Part shown: positions 5,678 through 7,154 of the stretch, in pieces
Layout: each line of letters opens with the position of its first letter
Position numbering within the stretch: the first letter of the stretch is position 1
Assembly (NCBI GenBank): GCA_029865405.1
Contig: JAOUGZ010000133.1
Coordinates: 1-7,154 of the forward strand
DNA from: Betaproteobacteria bacterium
GTDB taxonomy: Bacteria > Pseudomonadota > Gammaproteobacteria > Burkholderiales > SG8-39
DNA length: 7,154 bases
Direction: 5' to 3'
Notes under the pieces: generated by a model
Database searches by the model: none
Told to the model about the DNA's origin: nothing
The model's input: only the letters and a program-made list of their open reading frames with translations
Translations under genes and position numbers: made by a program

Positions 5678-6754
5678 TCAGCCGCGGGCGAGGCGATCCA
5701 GGCGCGTTGCGTCCAGGCCCACCTTCGCCCCGGCGGCGTGGATCTCCAGCCAGGTGTTGGCGTCGACCACGATGCCCTCCTTCTCGCGCCGTGCGCGCGT
5801 CTCGCGCTCGGGATCGCCCGCGATGCGCACGCGGTCGCTGCCCGGCGCCGGCGGCGATCGCTTCACCCAGGCGATGAATTCGCCCGCCTCGCGCCCGAAC
5901 ACGGCGTCGGTGCCAAGTCTCTTCGGATCGATGAGGATGCTGAGCATGCCGTTCAGCACGCGCTTCTTGGAGCGGTCCTCGGTGTGCCAGGTGCCGCCGC
6001 CGGTAAGCGCGCCGCCGAGCAGCTCGCACGCCACGGCGAGCCCGTAGCCCTTGTGCAGGCCGAACGTGGTGAGCGCGCCGAACGGCTCGATCACGCCATA
6101 GCGCGCCTCGAGCGTCGGGTTGCCCCTGTCGTCGAGCAGCAGCCCTGGCGGCAGCTTCTCGCCCTTGTTGTGCGCGACGCGCACCTTGCCTTGCGCCACG
6201 CCGCTGGTCGCCATGTCGAGGATGAAGGGCGGCTGGCCCGGGAGCGGTATGCCGATGGTGCAGGGATTGGTGCCGAAGCGCGCATCGCTGCCGCCGAAGG
6301 GCGCGACGATGGAGCGCGAGATGACATTGACGAAGCTGATCGAGACCAGGCCAGCGGCCACCGCCTGCTCCGCCCACTGCCCGATGCGGCACAGGTGGTG
6401 CGAGTTGGCGAGCGCCATCACGCACACGCCGTGTTGATTCGCACGCGCGATGGCGATGTCGGTCGCTTCCAGCCCGATCACCTGCCCGTAACCCGCCTGG
6501 CCGTCGAGCGCCACCAGCGCGCCGCCGTCGAACTTCACCTGCGGATGGCGATTGGGCCGCAGGCCGCCCTCCTGCAGCGACTCGACGTAGCGCGGGATCA
6601 TGCCGATGCCGTGCGAGTCGTGCCCCGTGAGGTTGGCGGTGACGAGATTCTCGGCGACGAGCTCGGCTTCGCGCGGCTCGCTGCCGCCGGCGGCGACGAT
6701 GGCTTCGATGGCGCGCCGGAGCGGCGCGGCCTGGAACACGTGGGAGGTGGGCAT
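5678..6754 (-). CDS. Ldh2/YbiC-family NAD(P)-dependent 2-hydroxyacid (malate/lactate-type) dehydrogenase
   Basis: A 358-residue member of the malate/L-lactate dehydrogenase family 2 (Ldh2), unrelated in fold to classical malate dehydrogenase. These enzymes interconvert 2-hydroxy and 2-oxo acids with a nicotinamide cofactor in the cytoplasm. Seen: 'NLTGHDSHGIGMIPRYV' (41-57) with the conserved His of the SHG motif (H48), 'NSHHLCRIGQWAEQA' (117-131), 'APFGGSDARFGTNP' (151-164), 'ILDMATSGVAQGKV' (178-191), 'HKGYGLAVACELLGGALTGG' (234-253) and the tail 'ETRARREKEGIVVDANTW' (318-335). From memory the closest named relative is E. coli YbiC/HcxB (hydroxycarboxylate dehydrogenase B); the exact substrate cannot be read from sequence. 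The frame stays open to 7054, but the 100 extra codons lie antisense to the CoA-transferase gene and are absent from the family, so the ATG at 6754 is chosen. No ribosome binding site is visible in front of it. It is read toward mraZ but separated from it by a 232-bp gap. Confidence 0.92.
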   Translation of the reverse strand: MPTSHVFQAAPLRRAIEAIVAAGGSEPREAELVAENLVTANLTGHDSHGIGMIPRYVESLQEGGLRPNRHPQVKFDGGALVALDGQAGYGQVIGLEATDIAIARANQHGVCVMALANSHHLCRIGQWAEQAVAAGLVSISFVNVISRSIVAPFGGSDARFGTNPCTIGIPLPGQPPFILDMATSGVAQGKVRVAHNKGEKLPPGLLLDDRGNPTLEARYGVIEPFGALTTFGLHKGYGLAVACELLGGALTGGGTWHTEDRSKKRVLNGMLSILIDPKRLGTDAVFGREAGEFIAWVKRSPPAPGSDRVRIAGDPERETRARREKEGIVVDANTWLEIHAAGAKVGLDATRLDRLARG

Positions 6755-6764
6755 GGGGGCGGAG

Positions 6765-6772
6765 TTTATAAT
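6765..6772. promoter_or_regulatory. Overlapping divergent -10 elements in the 42-bp intergenic region
   Basis: The plus strand shows a perfect TATAAT at 6767-6772, about 24 nt before the CoA-transferase ATG. The minus strand shows TATAAA at 6770-6765, with only 10 nt between it and the dehydrogenase ATG. The two share the palindrome TTATAA, the only AT-rich patch between the genes. No good -35 is visible at 16-18 bp on either side, so an activator may be needed. The minus-strand reading would give a nearly leaderless mRNA. Motifs are seen; activity is inferred. Confidence 0.5.
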
Positions 6773-6796
6773 GCCCCGGACCGCAGCAGCGCCGCC

Positions 6797-7154
6797 ATGA
6801 TCGACAAGTTCATCGCCACCGCCGAGGAAGCCCTCGCCGACGTGCCCGACGGCGCGACGATCATGATCGGCGGCTTCGGCAACGCGGGCATGCCCGCGCA
6901 GTTGATCGAAGCGCTGATCGCGCAGGGCGCGAAGGGCCTGACGGTGGTGAACAACAACGCCGGCAACGCCGACGCCGGGCTCGCGGCGCTGATCGGCAGG
7001 AAGCGCGTGAAGAAGATCCTGTGCTCGTTCCCGCGCCAGAGCGACTCCTGGCATTTCGACAAGGCGTTCCGCGCGGGCGAGATCGAGCTCGAGCTCGTGC
7101 CGCAGGGCACGCTCGCCGAGCGCATCCGCGCCGCAGGCGCGGGCATCGGCGCCT
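6797..7154 (+). CDS. pcaI: CoA-transferase alpha subunit, PcaI-like (3-oxoadipate CoA-transferase), cut by window edge
   Basis: First 119 residues of a class I CoA-transferase alpha subunit (usually about 230). With a beta subunit it moves CoA from succinyl-CoA to a 3-oxo acid in the cytoplasm. Seen: 'IMIGGFGNAGMPAQLI' (22-37), the glycine-rich CoA-transferase motif, 'NNNAGNADAGLAALI' (52-66), 'CSFPRQSDSWHFDKAFRAG' (76-94) and 'ELELVPQGTLAERIRAAG' (97-114). The CSFPRQSDS and LAERIRAAG stretches resemble Pseudomonas PcaI of the beta-ketoadipate pathway more than acetoacetate transferases (ScoA/AtoD), but this is recall and substrate could differ. The catalytic Glu lies in the beta subunit, expected just downstream. 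The ATG at 6797 gives the normal N-terminus; only a weak GGA lies upstream. It is divergent from the dehydrogenase gene, 42 bp away. Family call firm, substrate call moderate. Confidence 0.85.
   Translation, partial: MIDKFIATAEEALADVPDGATIMIGGFGNAGMPAQLIEALIAQGAKGLTVVNNNAGNADAGLAALIGRKRVKKILCSFPRQSDSWHFDKAFRAGEIELELVPQGTLAERIRAAGAGIGA

Noticed and set aside
6755..7054. 100-codon N-terminal extension of the Ldh2-family dehydrogenase
   Set aside because: It lies antisense to the conserved CoA-transferase gene, shows no family similarity, and would take the protein well past the usual 350-360 residues.

Overview
The window is GC-rich chromosomal DNA that looks like it comes from a betaproteobacterium. 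The evidence is the gene order mraZ-rsmH-ftsL-ftsI-murE-murF, a short FtsL with a 'CALGLVTSQ' membrane segment, a MurE with the DNPR signature for meso-diaminopimelate, and very high GC at third codon positions. I cannot name the genus.

Layout. (1) Bases 1-5445, all on the minus strand, hold the first six genes of the division and cell wall (dcw) cluster. In transcription order they are mraZ, rsmH, ftsL, ftsI, murE and murF, the last cut by the window's left edge. The genes lie 7 bp or less apart or overlap by a few bases (ATGA or GTGA type), so they form one translationally coupled operon. (2) Bases 5446-5677 are a 232-bp AT-rich gap. It holds a good promoter for mraZ, a ladder of five 10-bp-spaced TGG-like boxes that fits the known MraZ operator pattern, and two inverted repeats. 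(3) Bases 5678-6754, minus strand, encode an NAD(P)-dependent 2-hydroxyacid dehydrogenase of the Ldh2/YbiC family. (4) A 42-bp divergent intergenic region carries a consensus TATAAT on the plus strand and an overlapping TATAAA on the minus strand. (5) From 6797 to the right edge on the plus strand lies the start of a CoA-transferase alpha subunit that resembles PcaI (3-oxoadipate CoA-transferase).

How the genes work together. MraZ is the autoregulator of the operon and RsmH methylates 16S rRNA. FtsL and FtsI are inner-membrane divisome proteins, and FtsI is the septal transpeptidase. MurE and MurF add meso-DAP and D-Ala-D-Ala to the UDP-MurNAc peptide in the cytoplasm. The two genes at the right end belong to carbon catabolism and are unrelated to the dcw operon.

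The most unusual thing in the window is a 77-bp-period imperfect tandem duplication exactly across the rsmH/ftsL junction (about 3896-4046). It duplicates the overlapping end of rsmH and start of ftsL. This leaves both real genes intact and creates between them a 29-codon mini-ORF: an FtsL-like start fused to the RsmH-like C-terminus. It overlaps rsmH by 13 nt and ftsL by 13 nt, so it could act as a translational relay. Otherwise the window is largely conserved and ordinary; I do not see a new defence, mobile or RNA system.
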